A DNA stretch of 64,000 nucleotides from CAVTJL01 sp963752325 (GTDB taxonomy: Bacteria; Pseudomonadota; Alphaproteobacteria; Geminicoccales; Geminicoccaceae). This document shows positions 1 through 8,622 of this stretch, piece by piece (positions within the stretch are counted from its first letter, which is position 1; each line of letters starts with the position of its first letter). A program made the translations under genes and the position numbers. The stretch covers positions 620,001-684,000 of the forward strand of contig CAVVXU010000010.1 of the NCBI GenBank assembly GCA_963752325.1. The letters are read 5' to 3'. Below the pieces are notes generated by a model. The model worked only from the letters and a program-made list of their open reading frames with translations. It searched no databases and was not told where the DNA came from.

Positions 1-971
1 CCTACACCGTCAACTCGGCCGAGGGCCACTGGAACACCAACCGCGAAGAGGGCCCGAACCTCGGCTACAAGATCCGGCCGAAGGAAGGCTACTTCCCGGT
101 TCCTCCGAGCGACAGCCTCGCAGATCTGCGCGCCGAGATGGCGCTCACCATGATCAAGGTCGGCCTGACGGTGGAGTGCCAGCACCACGAGGTGGCGACC
201 GCCGGCCAGTGCGAGATCGACATGCGCTTCGACAAGATGGTGGCGATGGCCGACCACCAGATGAAGTACAAGTACGTGGTGAAGCAGGTCGCCCACAAGA
301 ACGGCAAGACGGCCACCTTCATGCCCAAGCCGCTCTTCGGCGACAACGGCTCGGGCATGCACTGCCACCAGTCGATCTGGAAGGACGGCAAGCCCCTCTT
401 CGCCGACAGCGCCGGCTATGCGGGCCTGTCCGACATGTGCAAGTGGTACATCGGCGGCCTCCTCAAGCACGCGCCGGCCATCCTCGCCTTCGCCGCGCCC
501 ACGACCAACAGCTACCGCCGCCTGGTGCCGGGCTACGAGGCGCCGGTCAATCTCGCCTGGTCCTTGAGGAACCGCTCTGCTGCCTGCCGCATCCCGATGT
601 ACAGCGACAGCCCCAAGGCCAAGCGGGTCGAGTTCCGCTGCCCCGATCCCTCCTGCAACCCCTATCTCGCCTTCGCGGCGATGCTGATGGCGGGCCTGGA
701 CGGCATCAGGAACAAGATCGATCCCGGCGATCCGATCGACAAGAACATCTATGACCTCCCGCCCGAGGAGGCGGCGCTCATCAGGCAGGTGCCGGGCTCG
801 CTGCCCGATGCCCTGGTGGCGCTCGAGGAGGATCACGAGTTCCTCATCGAGGGCGACGTGTTCACGCCCGACCTCATCCACACCTACATCGACTACAAGC
901 GCTCGGCCGAGGTCGACCCGATGCGGCTGCGCCCGCACCCCTACGAGCTTTTCCTCTACTACGACGCCTAG
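1..971 (+). CDS. glnA: Type I glutamine synthetase, C-terminal part (5' end outside window)
   Basis: Cytosolic enzyme that joins ammonia and glutamate with ATP to make glutamine. The open frame runs in from the left edge, reading in phase from base 3, so the N-terminal beta-grasp domain is missing. The visible part is the catalytic domain. It has the HHEVATAGQCE metal-ligand stretch, the GSGMHCHQS ATP/ammonia loop, the NRSA and RVEFRCPDPS arginine/glutamate sites, and IYDLPPEE. The Tyr in that last motif (codon 750-752) is the residue adenylylated by GlnE in this family. A strong terminator follows at 1012-1040. A degenerate paralogue on the same strand comes next, so the two are probably transcribed separately. 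Identification is secure. Confidence 0.96.
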   Translation, partial: YTVNSAEGHWNTNREEGPNLGYKIRPKEGYFPVPPSDSLADLRAEMALTMIKVGLTVECQHHEVATAGQCEIDMRFDKMVAMADHQMKYKYVVKQVAHKNGKTATFMPKPLFGDNGSGMHCHQSIWKDGKPLFADSAGYAGLSDMCKWYIGGLLKHAPAILAFAAPTTNSYRRLVPGYEAPVNLAWSLRNRSAACRIPMYSDSPKAKRVEFRCPDPSCNPYLAFAAMLMAGLDGIRNKIDPGDPIDKNIYDLPPEEAALIRQVPGSLPDALVALEEDHEFLIEGDVFTPDLIHTYIDYKRSAEVDPMRLRPHPYELFLYYDA

Positions 972-1011
972 AGGCGTCGGGCGCCCGGCGCGTCCGGGAG
1001 CCTCTTGGCGC

Positions 1012-1040
1012 GGGCGGCCCCTCGGCGGGCCGCCCTTTTT
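1012..1040 (+). terminator. Rho-independent terminator after glnA
   Basis: A perfect 9-bp stem, GGGCGGCCC (1012-1020) with GGGCCGCCC (1027-1035), encloses a 6-base loop and is followed directly by TTTTT at 1036-1040. It lies 41 bases past the glnA stop, in the right orientation to end glnA transcription before the second synthetase-like gene. Confidence 0.9.
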
Positions 1041-1135
1041 CGTTGCGCCGGCGCGGCCTTGGCCAAAGCCCGCCGCAGCGACTAAAGTCCCGCCGCCCGC
1101 CGCGGCGGCGGCGGGTTTCGGGGGGTGCGGGGAGC

Positions 1136-2546
1136 ATGACGGAAGCGGGCGCGATCCGTGAGCGGATCGAGCGGGAAGGCATCAGGATCGTCGACTTCCG
1201 CTTCACCGACCTGGTCGGGCGGTGGCGGCGGACGGCGTTCGAGGCCGAGGCGGTGGACCAGAGCCGGCTCGAGCACGGCCTCATGATCGACGGCTCGGCG
1301 GTGGCCGGCTGGCGCGACATCAGCCAGTCGGACCTCCTGCTCAGGCCCGATCTCGCTTCCGCCTTCACCGATCCCTTCAGCGCCCAGCCGACGCTCGTGA
1401 TCCTGTGCGACGCGGCCGAGCCCGCCACCGGCATGGGCTACGAGCGGGATCCGCGCTCGACGGCGGCCCGCGCCGAGGCCTGGCTCGCCGGCTCCGGCAT
1501 CGCCGACAGCGCCCTCGTCGGCATCGACCTCGGCTTTTTTCTCTTCGACGATGTGCGGGTCGAGCTGGGCTCCGCCGGTTGCGGCTACGAGCTCAAGGGC
1601 AGCGAGAGCGCCGCGGCCGCGTCCCAGCCCTACCGGCCGGGCAATCCCGGCCACCGCCCGCAGCCCGGCGGCGCCCAGCTGGCCCTCTCGCCCGCCGACC
1701 ATCTGGGCGACATCCGGGCCGAGATCGCGACCATGCTGGCCTCGCTGGGCGTTGGCGGCCTGCAGCAGGACCATGGGGCGGCACCGCAGCAGGGACGCCT
1801 CAGCTTCGCCGCCGGCCCGCTCCTCGCCACCGCCGACCGCGTGCAGACTGGTCAAGCACGTCGTGCACCAGGTGGCCGCCTCCTACGGCAAGAGCGCCAC
1901 CTTCATGGCGCGGCCCCTGGCCGGCGAGCCGGGCTCGAGCCTCGCGATCCAGCAATCGCTGTGGCACGGCACGCGGCCGCTCTTCGCCGGCCAGGGCTAT
2001 GCCGACCTCAGCCCCACCTGCCTCAGCTTCATCGCCGGCATCATGCGCCACGCGCCGGCGCTCAACGCCTTCACCAACCCCACGACCAACAGCTACCGCC
2101 GCCTGCGCCCCGGGGCCGAGGAGCCCACGCTGCTCGCCTACGCCGCCCACAACCGCTCGGCCGCGATCCGCATCCCCTACGCCGCGGCCCCGGCCGGCAA
2201 GCGCATCGAGGTCCGCTTCCCCGACCCGACCGCCAACCCTTACTTGGCACTCACCGCGATCCTCATGGCCGGCATCGACGGCATCGAGCGCAAGCTCGAG
2301 CCCGGCGACGCCATGGACCGCAATCTCTATGACCTCATGCCCGAGGATCTCGAGGAGCTGCCGACGGTGGCTTTTTCGCTAGGCGCCGCCTTGGACGCCC
2401 TCGAGCACGACCAGGATTTTCTTCTGCGCGGCGAGGTGATGAGCGACGAGCTGCTGCGGGCGTATGTCGAGCTGAAGAGAAAAGAGCTGGAGCAGGTCGA
2501 GGCGACCCCGCATCCGGTGGAGATGTCGCTGTATTATGGGTTGTGA
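1136..2546 (+). pseudogene. Glutamine-synthetase-like protein lacking metal ligands; one frameshift
   Basis: Related to the type I glutamine synthetase upstream along its whole length (about 470 codons), but probably not an ordinary synthetase. The GPEPE metal-binding motif reads GIDLG (about residue 130). The HEVATAGQCE site reads HGAAPQQGRLS (about 212), and the GSGMHCHQS loop reads GSSLAIQQS (about 268). So three glutamates and the histidine that bind the two metals in this family are replaced. NRSA, IEVRFPDPT and LYDLMPED are kept, including the Tyr at 2328-2330 that matches the adenylylation site. The ATG at 1136 follows GGGGAG. The frame shifts by one extra base at about 1847 (between codons for DRVQ and LVKHVV), with good homology on both sides, so a sequencing error is possible. 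It could be a regulatory pseudoenzyme, or act on another amine. Function is not known. Confidence 0.8.
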
Positions 2547-2746
2547 GGGCAGAATGTCGATGCGGCCTGTGCGCCGCTGTAAGCGAGCCGCGTTCGGGGC
2601 TACCACCTCAGATTCTGATCTTGCGCGCATCAGCTGAGCGCGCAGCGTTTCTCCTCTTTGCTTGCACAGCCGATGCCTTGTAGGAAGCCTGTTCGCGTCG
2701 CCGTCAGGCTGACAAGAGTGAATGGCTTCGCACGTCTACAATTTAT

Positions 2747-3223
2747 ATGATTCAGGGATTTCTCGGCGCCGGAAAGACGACTCGTTCACTGGCGCTCGCA
2801 AGACAGACGGGTACCGTACATCTCAATGCAGATGACTGATGCTTCGAGAGCTTCCCGCCTGCTGAGATCCAGGAGGCCTGGAATGCCTGCTTCCGAAGGG
2901 CCGTGGCGGCTCTCCTTGGAGAGGCGGCAAGGCTCCTTGAGAGTGAACGGGACGTTATTCTCGACATCGGCTTCTGGGTCAGATCATCGAGAGATCACAT
3001 CCGTGATCTGGCCGAGAGGCTGGGGGCGCAGGTTCGTCATCATTACGTCTTCGCGCCGGATCATATCCTGCGCGAGCGCATAGCCGCACGCCACGGTGCC
3101 CTTGCCCAAAGAAACATCGAGCGGTTCGACGAGGTCAGATCGCTCTTCGAGGAGCCTGGGCCGGACGAGCCGCATAGACAGATCGATGCTTGGGACGATG
3201 CCCCAGGCGTCGGCAGACGATAG
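2747..3223 (+). pseudogene. Small P-loop (AAA/zeta-toxin-like) kinase, interrupted by in-frame TGA
   Basis: One reading frame runs from ATG 2747 to the stop at 3223 (158 codons) and is broken only by TGA at 2837-2839. The N-terminus carries a Walker A motif, GFLGAGKTT, then LNADD before the stop. After it come CFESFPPAEIQ, a hydrophobic strand VILDIGFW, and HHYVFAPDHILRERI, as in small AAA_33/zeta-toxin-type nucleotide kinases. In relatives a Trp often follows the LNSDE-type motif, so TGA may come from TGG by one base change. Base composition is less GC-rich than either side, a hint of transfer. It is likely a recent pseudogene or a sequencing error; translation could restart only at internal codons without the P-loop. 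The substrate cannot be told. Confidence 0.6.
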
Positions 3224-3415
3224 ATTATCCGACCGGAACGACTTTAGCTTTATCGTTTCAAGGCGGATTCGACATGATATCGCCACCCGCTATTGTTCGA
3301 GCCCCACCGTGTTCTTTATGAGCGCGAGATGCGTCCGCCCGACCGACGATGGCGTGGGCCCGCATCCGGCGCGGGCCCACCCAAAGAAATCGATCGAAGC
3401 CGGCGACTCCTTTTC

Positions 3416-4483
3416 TCAATCCGTCTTCACCGGCCGCGTCAGCAGATCCGTGTAGAGCTTCCAAAAACGGTCCTGGTCGATGCTCAACACCACCTTGGCC
3501 TTCTCCGTGCCGGCCGGCGGGTTTTTCGCGTAGCCCAGGACGCGGCCATAGTCGGGGCCGAAGACCGTGTCGACGTCGAGCCAGAGATCCTGGCTCTCGG
3601 TGACGAGCGTGGGGTCGAGCAGGATGGCCGTGGCGATGGTGTCCCACACCTCGGCCTTGGCTCCGGGATCGTTCTTGAAGGTGTCGGCGTATTCGGCCTT
3701 GAAGAGCGCGCCGACGGGCGTGCCGCTGTCGCTCACCTTGTCGTAGACGTCCTTGCCGAAACGGGTCTTGTCGGTGACGTCGAGCGGGATCACGACCTTC
3801 TCGATCGGCTCGCGCATCACGATCCGCGCAGCTTCGGGATCGAACCACCAATTGAACTCGGCCGCTGGCGTCACGTTGCCCGGCACCTTCACGGCACCGC
3901 CCATGAAGACGATTCGCTTCACGAGGGGCACGATCTCGGGGTCCTCGCGGAAGGCGAGCGCCAGGTTGGTGAGCGGCCCGACCGCGAGGATCGTGACCTC
4001 GTGCGGGTTTTTCCGGATCGTCTCGATGAGGAAGTTGACGGCACCCTCCTTGTCGAGCTTCACCGTCTTCGCAAAGCCGTCGGGTGGCGCCCTCAGCTGG
4101 TCAGCCTCCGGCCGCGGATGCTTCCAGGCACCCGAATAGCCCTTGCCGAAGAGCGTCTGCTCGGCCGGCAGGCCGGCCTGGTCGTGGATCAACGGATAGA
4201 CCGAGCCCGGATGGACGGCGACCTTGCCAGCCATCCCCATCCGCTCCACCGCGCGCAGCGCGTCGGCGTTCTCCTGGTCGACCCACTGGTTGCCGGAGAC
4301 GGTGGTGAGCCCCAGAAGGTCGATCTTGCTGTCCCGCACCGACTGCGAGAGCATCACGAAGGCCTGCCCGTCGTCGCCCATCGTGTTGAAATCGGTGTCG
4401 AAAATGAGCTTCTCAGCCGCCAGCGCCGGCACTGCCAGCGCCAAAAATGCCGCCGCCACGAGCGGCCCGAGCCTTTTGCTCAT
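3416..4483 (-). CDS. Secreted nucleoside hydrolase (inosine/uridine-preferring family)
   Basis: Likely splits ribonucleosides into base and ribose, in the periplasm. The 355-residue protein begins with a Sec signal peptide (short basic start, then LVAAAFLALAVPALA), so cleavage after about residue 22 is expected. The mature part opens with DTDFNTMGDD, the Ca2+/ribose-binding Asp cluster at the N-terminus of this family. It also has the conserved AVGPLTNLA segment, VFMGGAV, an EFNWWFDPEAA site and a late Asp in WDTIATAILLDP. Most bacterial members are cytosolic and about 310 residues long, so the leader and the length suggest salvage of outside nucleosides. The gene stands alone between a broken kinase and a carbonic anhydrase; no nucleoside transporter is next to it. 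Family call firm; substrate is inferred. Confidence 0.9.
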   Translation of the reverse strand: MSKRLGPLVAAAFLALAVPALAAEKLIFDTDFNTMGDDGQAFVMLSQSVRDSKIDLLGLTTVSGNQWVDQENADALRAVERMGMAGKVAVHPGSVYPLIHDQAGLPAEQTLFGKGYSGAWKHPRPEADQLRAPPDGFAKTVKLDKEGAVNFLIETIRKNPHEVTILAVGPLTNLALAFREDPEIVPLVKRIVFMGGAVKVPGNVTPAAEFNWWFDPEAARIVMREPIEKVVIPLDVTDKTRFGKDVYDKVSDSGTPVGALFKAEYADTFKNDPGAKAEVWDTIATAILLDPTLVTESQDLWLDVDTVFGPDYGRVLGYAKNPPAGTEKAKVVLSIDQDRFWKLYTDLLTRPVKTD

Positions 4484-4553
4484 CGAGAATCTCCCGAGCG
4501 TCTTGATTGATTTGCAGCCTCATGGGTGCCGGGCGGTGGTCCGCGCTTCTGCC

Positions 4554-5153
4554 CTACCCCGCCGCGCGGCCGGCCTCGGTTGCCCCGGCGATCTCGGCCA
4601 ACCGTCCGGTCTTCACGTCGTAGACGTACCCATAGATCGGGACATCTTTCGGGACCAGGGGATGGGTGCGGATGCGCCGGACGTCGTCGGTGACGCTCGC
4701 CGCCTGGTCCTTGATCGTGAGCCAGCGGACATAGCGCCCGGCGGGCGACCCGCCTTCTGTCTTCTGGTTGCGCCAGCCCTGCTGTCCATAGGCGGCCGTC
4801 GCGAGGCTTTCGGCCAGCAGGTCGCCCATCACCTCATCTGAAAAAAGCTCCATGCCGCAGTCGGTGTGATGAATCACGAACCACTCCCTGGTGGCGAGGA
4901 GCTTGTGCGAGATGACGAGCGAGCGGATGGCGTCGTCGCTGGCGCGTCCGCCGGCGTTGCGCACGACATGGGCGTCGCCCTCGGCGAGGCCGGCAAAGCC
5001 GGCCGGGTCGAGCCTCGCGTCCATGCAGGTGAGGATCGCGAAGCGCCGTGCCGGCGGCATCGCCAGCTTGCCCTTGTCGCCGAAGCTGCTGGCGTAGCGC
5101 TCGTTGGCGTCGAGCACCTCCTGGTGGACCTGGGTGCGTGCGGTGTCGGGCAT
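4554..5153 (-). CDS. Beta-class carbonic anhydrase
   Basis: Cytosolic zinc enzyme that interconverts CO2 and bicarbonate. The 199-residue sequence shows both halves of the beta-class zinc site: CMDARLDP (the Cys with its Asp-Arg dyad, about residue 43) and VIHHTDCGM (the His-x-x-Cys pair, about residues 95-98). It also has the RNAGGRASDDAIRSL segment between them. The C-terminal end (IYGYVYDVKTGRLAEI) is the usual last beta strand and helix. It sits 71 bases downstream of the nucleoside hydrolase start on the same strand, but without signs of a shared function. The start is taken at the first ATG, with GGAGG upstream. The family is secure; a physiological role (for example supplying bicarbonate to carboxylases) is inference. 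Confidence 0.93.
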   Translation of the reverse strand: MPDTARTQVHQEVLDANERYASSFGDKGKLAMPPARRFAILTCMDARLDPAGFAGLAEGDAHVVRNAGGRASDDAIRSLVISHKLLATREWFVIHHTDCGMELFSDEVMGDLLAESLATAAYGQQGWRNQKTEGGSPAGRYVRWLTIKDQAASVTDDVRRIRTHPLVPKDVPIYGYVYDVKTGRLAEIAGATEAGRAAG

Positions 5154-5280
5154 GTCGTTGTCCTCCCTGGATGATGTGGTGGCGCCATGCCGGTCCAGGG
5201 CCTTGTCCGGACCCGTCGCGCGGCAGTCGACACCATCGGCTCATCATAGCATCAGACCGCGGCCGTGGCGCCGCCCGGCG

Positions 5281-5682
5281 TCAGGGATTGGCGCGATCGG
5301 GCGAGGCCTTCGGCACAGGCCGCGGCTTGCGTTCCTCGTCGATCGCCACATACGTGAAATGGCCCTCGGTGACCTGGACCTCCTCGCCGGTGCGGCCGCG
5401 CTTGGCCCAGGTCTCGACCAGGACGGTGAGCGAGGTGTTGCCGACGCGCACGACCTCGGCGTAACAGCTCACGAGATCGCCCACGAGGACGGGGCGGTGG
5501 AACTTCATGCCCTCGATCGCGATCGTGGCGACGCGGCCGCCGGCCCGGTCATAGGCGACGATGCCGCCCGCGATGTCCATCTGGGACAGAAGCCAGCCGC
5601 CGAAGATATCGCCCGCGGGGTTGGTGTCGGCCGGCATCGCGAGGCTGCGGACGGCGGGCGCTTGACGTCGGAGGTCGGGCAT
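5281..5682 (-). CDS. Acyl-CoA thioesterase (hotdog fold, YciA-like)
   Basis: Probably hydrolyses acyl-CoA thioesters in the cytosol. The 133-residue protein has the single hotdog domain typical of the family: RSLAMPADTNPAGDIFGGW near residues 12-30 (with the conserved Asn and the catalytic Asp of GDIFGG), then MDIAGG, a central FHRPVLVGDLVSCYAEV strand, and VQVTEGHFTYVAID at the end. The ATG at 5682 is chosen because it matches the start of the family. The same frame is open far upstream, opposite parE, but that stretch is non-coding shadow. The gene is divergent from parE, with 90 bases between the two starts, so promoters for both lie there. Confidence 0.88.
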   Translation of the reverse strand: MPDLRRQAPAVRSLAMPADTNPAGDIFGGWLLSQMDIAGGIVAYDRAGGRVATIAIEGMKFHRPVLVGDLVSCYAEVVRVGNTSLTVLVETWAKRGRTGEEVQVTEGHFTYVAIDEERKPRPVPKASPDRANP

Positions 5683-5772
5683 GGCCTTCCATGGTGCCGT
5701 GTTGATGCCCATGATCCTGACCGGCCCACCGCGGCCGGTCAAGCTCACCCCCTCGCCCGGATCCCTTGCCGC

Positions 5773-7755
5773 ATGACGGACCTGCTCGACCTCGCGCGCC
5801 AGCCCAACGGCTCCAACGGAAAAGACAGCTACACCGCCCTGGACATCGAGGTCCTCGAGGGGCTGGAGCCGGTGCGCCGCCGGCCCGGCATGTATATCGG
5901 CGGCACCGACGAGCGGGCGCTGCACCACCTCGTGGCCGAGCTGCTCGACAACGCGATGGACGAGGCCGTGGCCGGCCACGCCAGCCGCATCGAGCTCGAG
6001 CTGGCGGCCCCCAACCGCATCACGGTGCGGGACAATGGGCGCGGCATCCCGATCGACCCGCACCCCAAGTTCCCGAAAAAGAGCGCGCTCGAGGTCATCA
6101 TGACCACGCTCCATTCGGGCGGGAAGTTCGGCGGCAAGGTGTACGAGACCTCGGGCGGCCTGCACGGCGTGGGCCTCTCGGTGGTCAACGCGCTGGCCGA
6201 GGACCTCACCGTCGAGGTGGCGCGCAACCGCGTGGTCTACGAGCAGCGCTACAAGCGGGGCGTGCCGACGACCAAGCTGCAGGAGACCGGGGCGGCGCAG
6301 AACCGGCGCGGCACCACGCTGACCTTCACGCCCGACCCCGAGATTTTCGGCCCTGCCGCCCGCTTCCGGCCGCGCGACCTGCACCGCCTCGCCCGCAGCA
6401 AAGCCTATCTCTTCAGGGGCGTGGAGATCCGCTGGCGCTGCGACGAGAAGCTGCTCGATGCCAAGGACGGCGTGCCCGCGGCCGAGACGTTTCATTTTCC
6501 GGCGGGCCTCGCCGACTTCCTGCGCTCGCTCCTCGAGGGTCGCGAGCTCGCGGTCGAGGAGACCTTCACCGGCGAGGCCGGCCAGGAGGGCGAAGGCCGG
6601 GTCGAGTGGGCGGTGGCCTGGCCCCTCGACGAGGAGGCCTATGCCGGCTGGTACTGCAACACCGTGCCGACACCTTTGGGCGGCACGCACGAGACGGGCA
6701 TGCGCAACGCGCTCCTGCGCGGCATCCGCGCCCATGCCGAGCGGCTGGGCAACAAGCGCGCCGGCCAGCTCGTGGCCGACGACATCACGGGCGGGGCCTG
6801 CATGCTGCTCTCGCTCTTCATGCGCCAGCCCCAGTTCCAGGGCCAGACCAAGGAGCGCCTCGCCAGCGCCGAGGCCACCCGGCTGGTCGAGGGCGCCGTC
6901 CGCGACCGCTTCGAGCTGTGGCTGGGCGAGCACGGGCCCACCGCCCAGCGCCTGCTCGACCATCTCATCAACCGCGCCGAGGAGCGCCTGGCACGGCGCA
7001 AGGCCAAGGAGGAGGTGAGCCGCAAGTCGGCGACCCGAAAGCTCCGCCTGCCCGGCAAGCTCGCCGACTGTGCGCGGGAGGACCGCGCCGGCACCGAGAT
7101 CTTCATCGTCGAGGGCGACAGCGCCGGAGGCTCGGCCAAGCAGGCCCGTAACCGCGACACCCAGGCGATCCTCCCCCTGCGCGGCAAGATCCTCAACGTG
7201 GCGGCCGCCACCGCGGACAAGCTCGCCGGCAACAAGGAGCTGGCCGACCTCGTGACGGCCCTGGGCTGCGGCGCCGGCAAGCATTTCCGCACCGACGACC
7301 TGCGCTACGAGCGCGTCATCGTGATGACCGACGCCGACGTCGACGGCGCCCATATCGCCGCCCTCCTGATGACGTTCTTCTTTCGCGAGATGCGGCCCCT
7401 GGTCGAGCGCGGCCACCTCTATCTGGCCCAGCCGCCCCTCTACCGCCTCGCGCACGGCGGCACCATCGCCTACGCCCGCAACGACGCCGACCGCGAGCGC
7501 CTGCTGAAGACGACGTTCAAGAACAAAAAGAACATCGAGATCGGGCGCTTCAAGGGCCTGGGCGAGATGAACCCGATCCAGCTCCGCGAGACCACCATGG
7601 ACCCCACCCGCCGCGAGCTGCTGCGCGTGCGCATCGAGGACGTCGAAGGCAAGCCCACGAGCCAGCTCGTCGAGGAGCTGATGGGCCGCCGCCCCGAGCT
7701 GCGCCTCGCCTTCATCCAGGAGAACGCCCGCTACGTGCAGGAGCTGGACGTTTAG
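5773..7755 (+). CDS. parE: DNA topoisomerase IV subunit B
   Basis: ATPase subunit of topoisomerase IV, which unlinks daughter chromosomes together with ParC. It is 660 residues long, a normal size. The N-terminal GHKL domain shows RRRPGMYIGGTD, ELLDNAMDEA, DNGRGIP, HSGGKFGG and GLHGVGLSVVNAL. The Toprim part has EGDSAGGSAKQ (about residue 446), LPLRGKILNV and DADVDGAHI, and the C-terminus has RFKGLGEMNP. PTPLGGTHE and the LEGLEPVRRRP start favour ParE over GyrB. ATG 5773 fits the family start; the frame is open upstream without homology. A likely terminator follows at once (7759-7785). No parC is in the window. Confidence 0.95.
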   Translation: MTDLLDLARQPNGSNGKDSYTALDIEVLEGLEPVRRRPGMYIGGTDERALHHLVAELLDNAMDEAVAGHASRIELELAAPNRITVRDNGRGIPIDPHPKFPKKSALEVIMTTLHSGGKFGGKVYETSGGLHGVGLSVVNALAEDLTVEVARNRVVYEQRYKRGVPTTKLQETGAAQNRRGTTLTFTPDPEIFGPAARFRPRDLHRLARSKAYLFRGVEIRWRCDEKLLDAKDGVPAAETFHFPAGLADFLRSLLEGRELAVEETFTGEAGQEGEGRVEWAVAWPLDEEAYAGWYCNTVPTPLGGTHETGMRNALLRGIRAHAERLGNKRAGQLVADDITGGACMLLSLFMRQPQFQGQTKERLASAEATRLVEGAVRDRFELWLGEHGPTAQRLLDHLINRAEERLARRKAKEEVSRKSATRKLRLPGKLADCAREDRAGTEIFIVEGDSAGGSAKQARNRDTQAILPLRGKILNVAAATADKLAGNKELADLVTALGCGAGKHFRTDDLRYERVIVMTDADVDGAHIAALLMTFFFREMRPLVERGHLYLAQPPLYRLAHGGTIAYARNDADRERLLKTTFKNKKNIEIGRFKGLGEMNPIQLRETTMDPTRRELLRVRIEDVEGKPTSQLVEELMGRRPELRLAFIQENARYVQELDV

Positions 7756-7758
7756 GGG

Positions 7759-7785
7759 AGAGAAGGAAGGTTTTTCTTCTCTTTT
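7759..7785 (+). terminator. Likely Rho-independent terminator after parE
   Basis: AGAGAAGGAA (7759-7768) pairs with TTCTTCTCT (7774-7782) with one bulged base, and the stem runs into TTTT. It starts four bases after the parE stop. The stem is AT-rich for this genome but its place fits well. Confidence 0.65.
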
Positions 7786-8016
7786 GTCGGTTGCGGTCGG
7801 GGGCTGGGCGTGAGGGCGGGCCGCACCATCTGATCCGCCAGCATGGTTCCTGGCGCTCACGAAAGCTCGATCCCCTCGCCCGCGTCGCAATAGACGACCA
7901 TAGTGCGGCACGAGGGGAGCGATGAGGACATCAGACGACCGGCCACTGCCGCAGCTTGCCGTTCGCACGGCAACGGGGTACACGCTCCAATGCCCTTCAA
8001 TGCGATGAGGCAAGGC

Positions 8017-8404
8017 ATGGCACAGCTCGCGGATGAAGCGTTCGAAGTCATCTATTCCAATATAGAAAACGGCCTCCTCCGAGGCACGAGCAGCGCGAAC
8101 CAAGCAACCGTCCCCAAAGGGCGGCGGCTGATCATCGAGTATGTGTCCGGCTACAAGTTCCTTCCGACATCACCAGCATTGAGCACGGTGGTGACGATGG
8201 CGAGTGACGGACCCGATTCTCGGCCTCAACGGAGCCGGCTTCCACGTCTTTCCCGCGATCAAGGTCAACACGACATCGGGGACTGACGTCTACGCCTTCT
8301 CGGCGCCGCTCAGAATGATGCTGCATCCGGAGGCCAGCTTCTACTTCGACGACGTGGCCGGCCTCGCCGTCTCGGGCTATCTGGTGAAGTTCGCCGGCGC
8401 CTGA
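8017..8404 (+). pseudogene. Small conserved beta-rich protein of unknown function, frameshifted
   Basis: Two overlapping frames join into one protein of about 128 residues. The first half has VPKGRRLIIEYVSGYKFLP, and the second, one base out of phase, has FPAIKVNTTSGTDVYAFSA, RMMLHPEASFYFD and VSGYLVKFAGA. This pattern (basic strand, RLIIEYVSG, then SGYLV at the end) recalls a group of small secreted hypothetical proteins in high-GC proteobacteria, but no signal peptide is seen here. The shift is one extra base near 8202. The start (ATG 8017 after GAGG) is a guess, as the N-terminus is poorly conserved. The 230 bases between the parE terminator and this start hold no recognisable gene. Function unknown. 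Confidence 0.45.
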
Positions 8405-8622
8405 GCATCGGGACACCTCGAGCGCTCGCTGAGCGCCCGGGTTCGGCCTTCACAGAGCGACCATCGGGCTTCGCTCCGGCCTGTCCTCTAGAAGTCGGCG
8501 GTGGCACGGAATCAGACGGAGGCAAAAAGCCGGAATAGGCGCACCCGATAGACGGCCAACCGCTTGACCTCGCCTCGCGCGGATAGTCTCCTTTCGATGG
8601 CTGGGGCGGGAGGAGGAAACGC

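Noticed and set aside
3293..4510. 405-residue open frame opposite the nucleoside hydrolase
   Set aside because: Shadow frame; the minus strand has the signal peptide and the Asp-cluster motif of the family.
5683..8103. Very long open frame on the minus strand opposite parE, in phase with the thioesterase
   Set aside because: It is the antisense shadow of parE; only the part 5281-5682 matches a protein family, and codon use is that of a mirrored gene.
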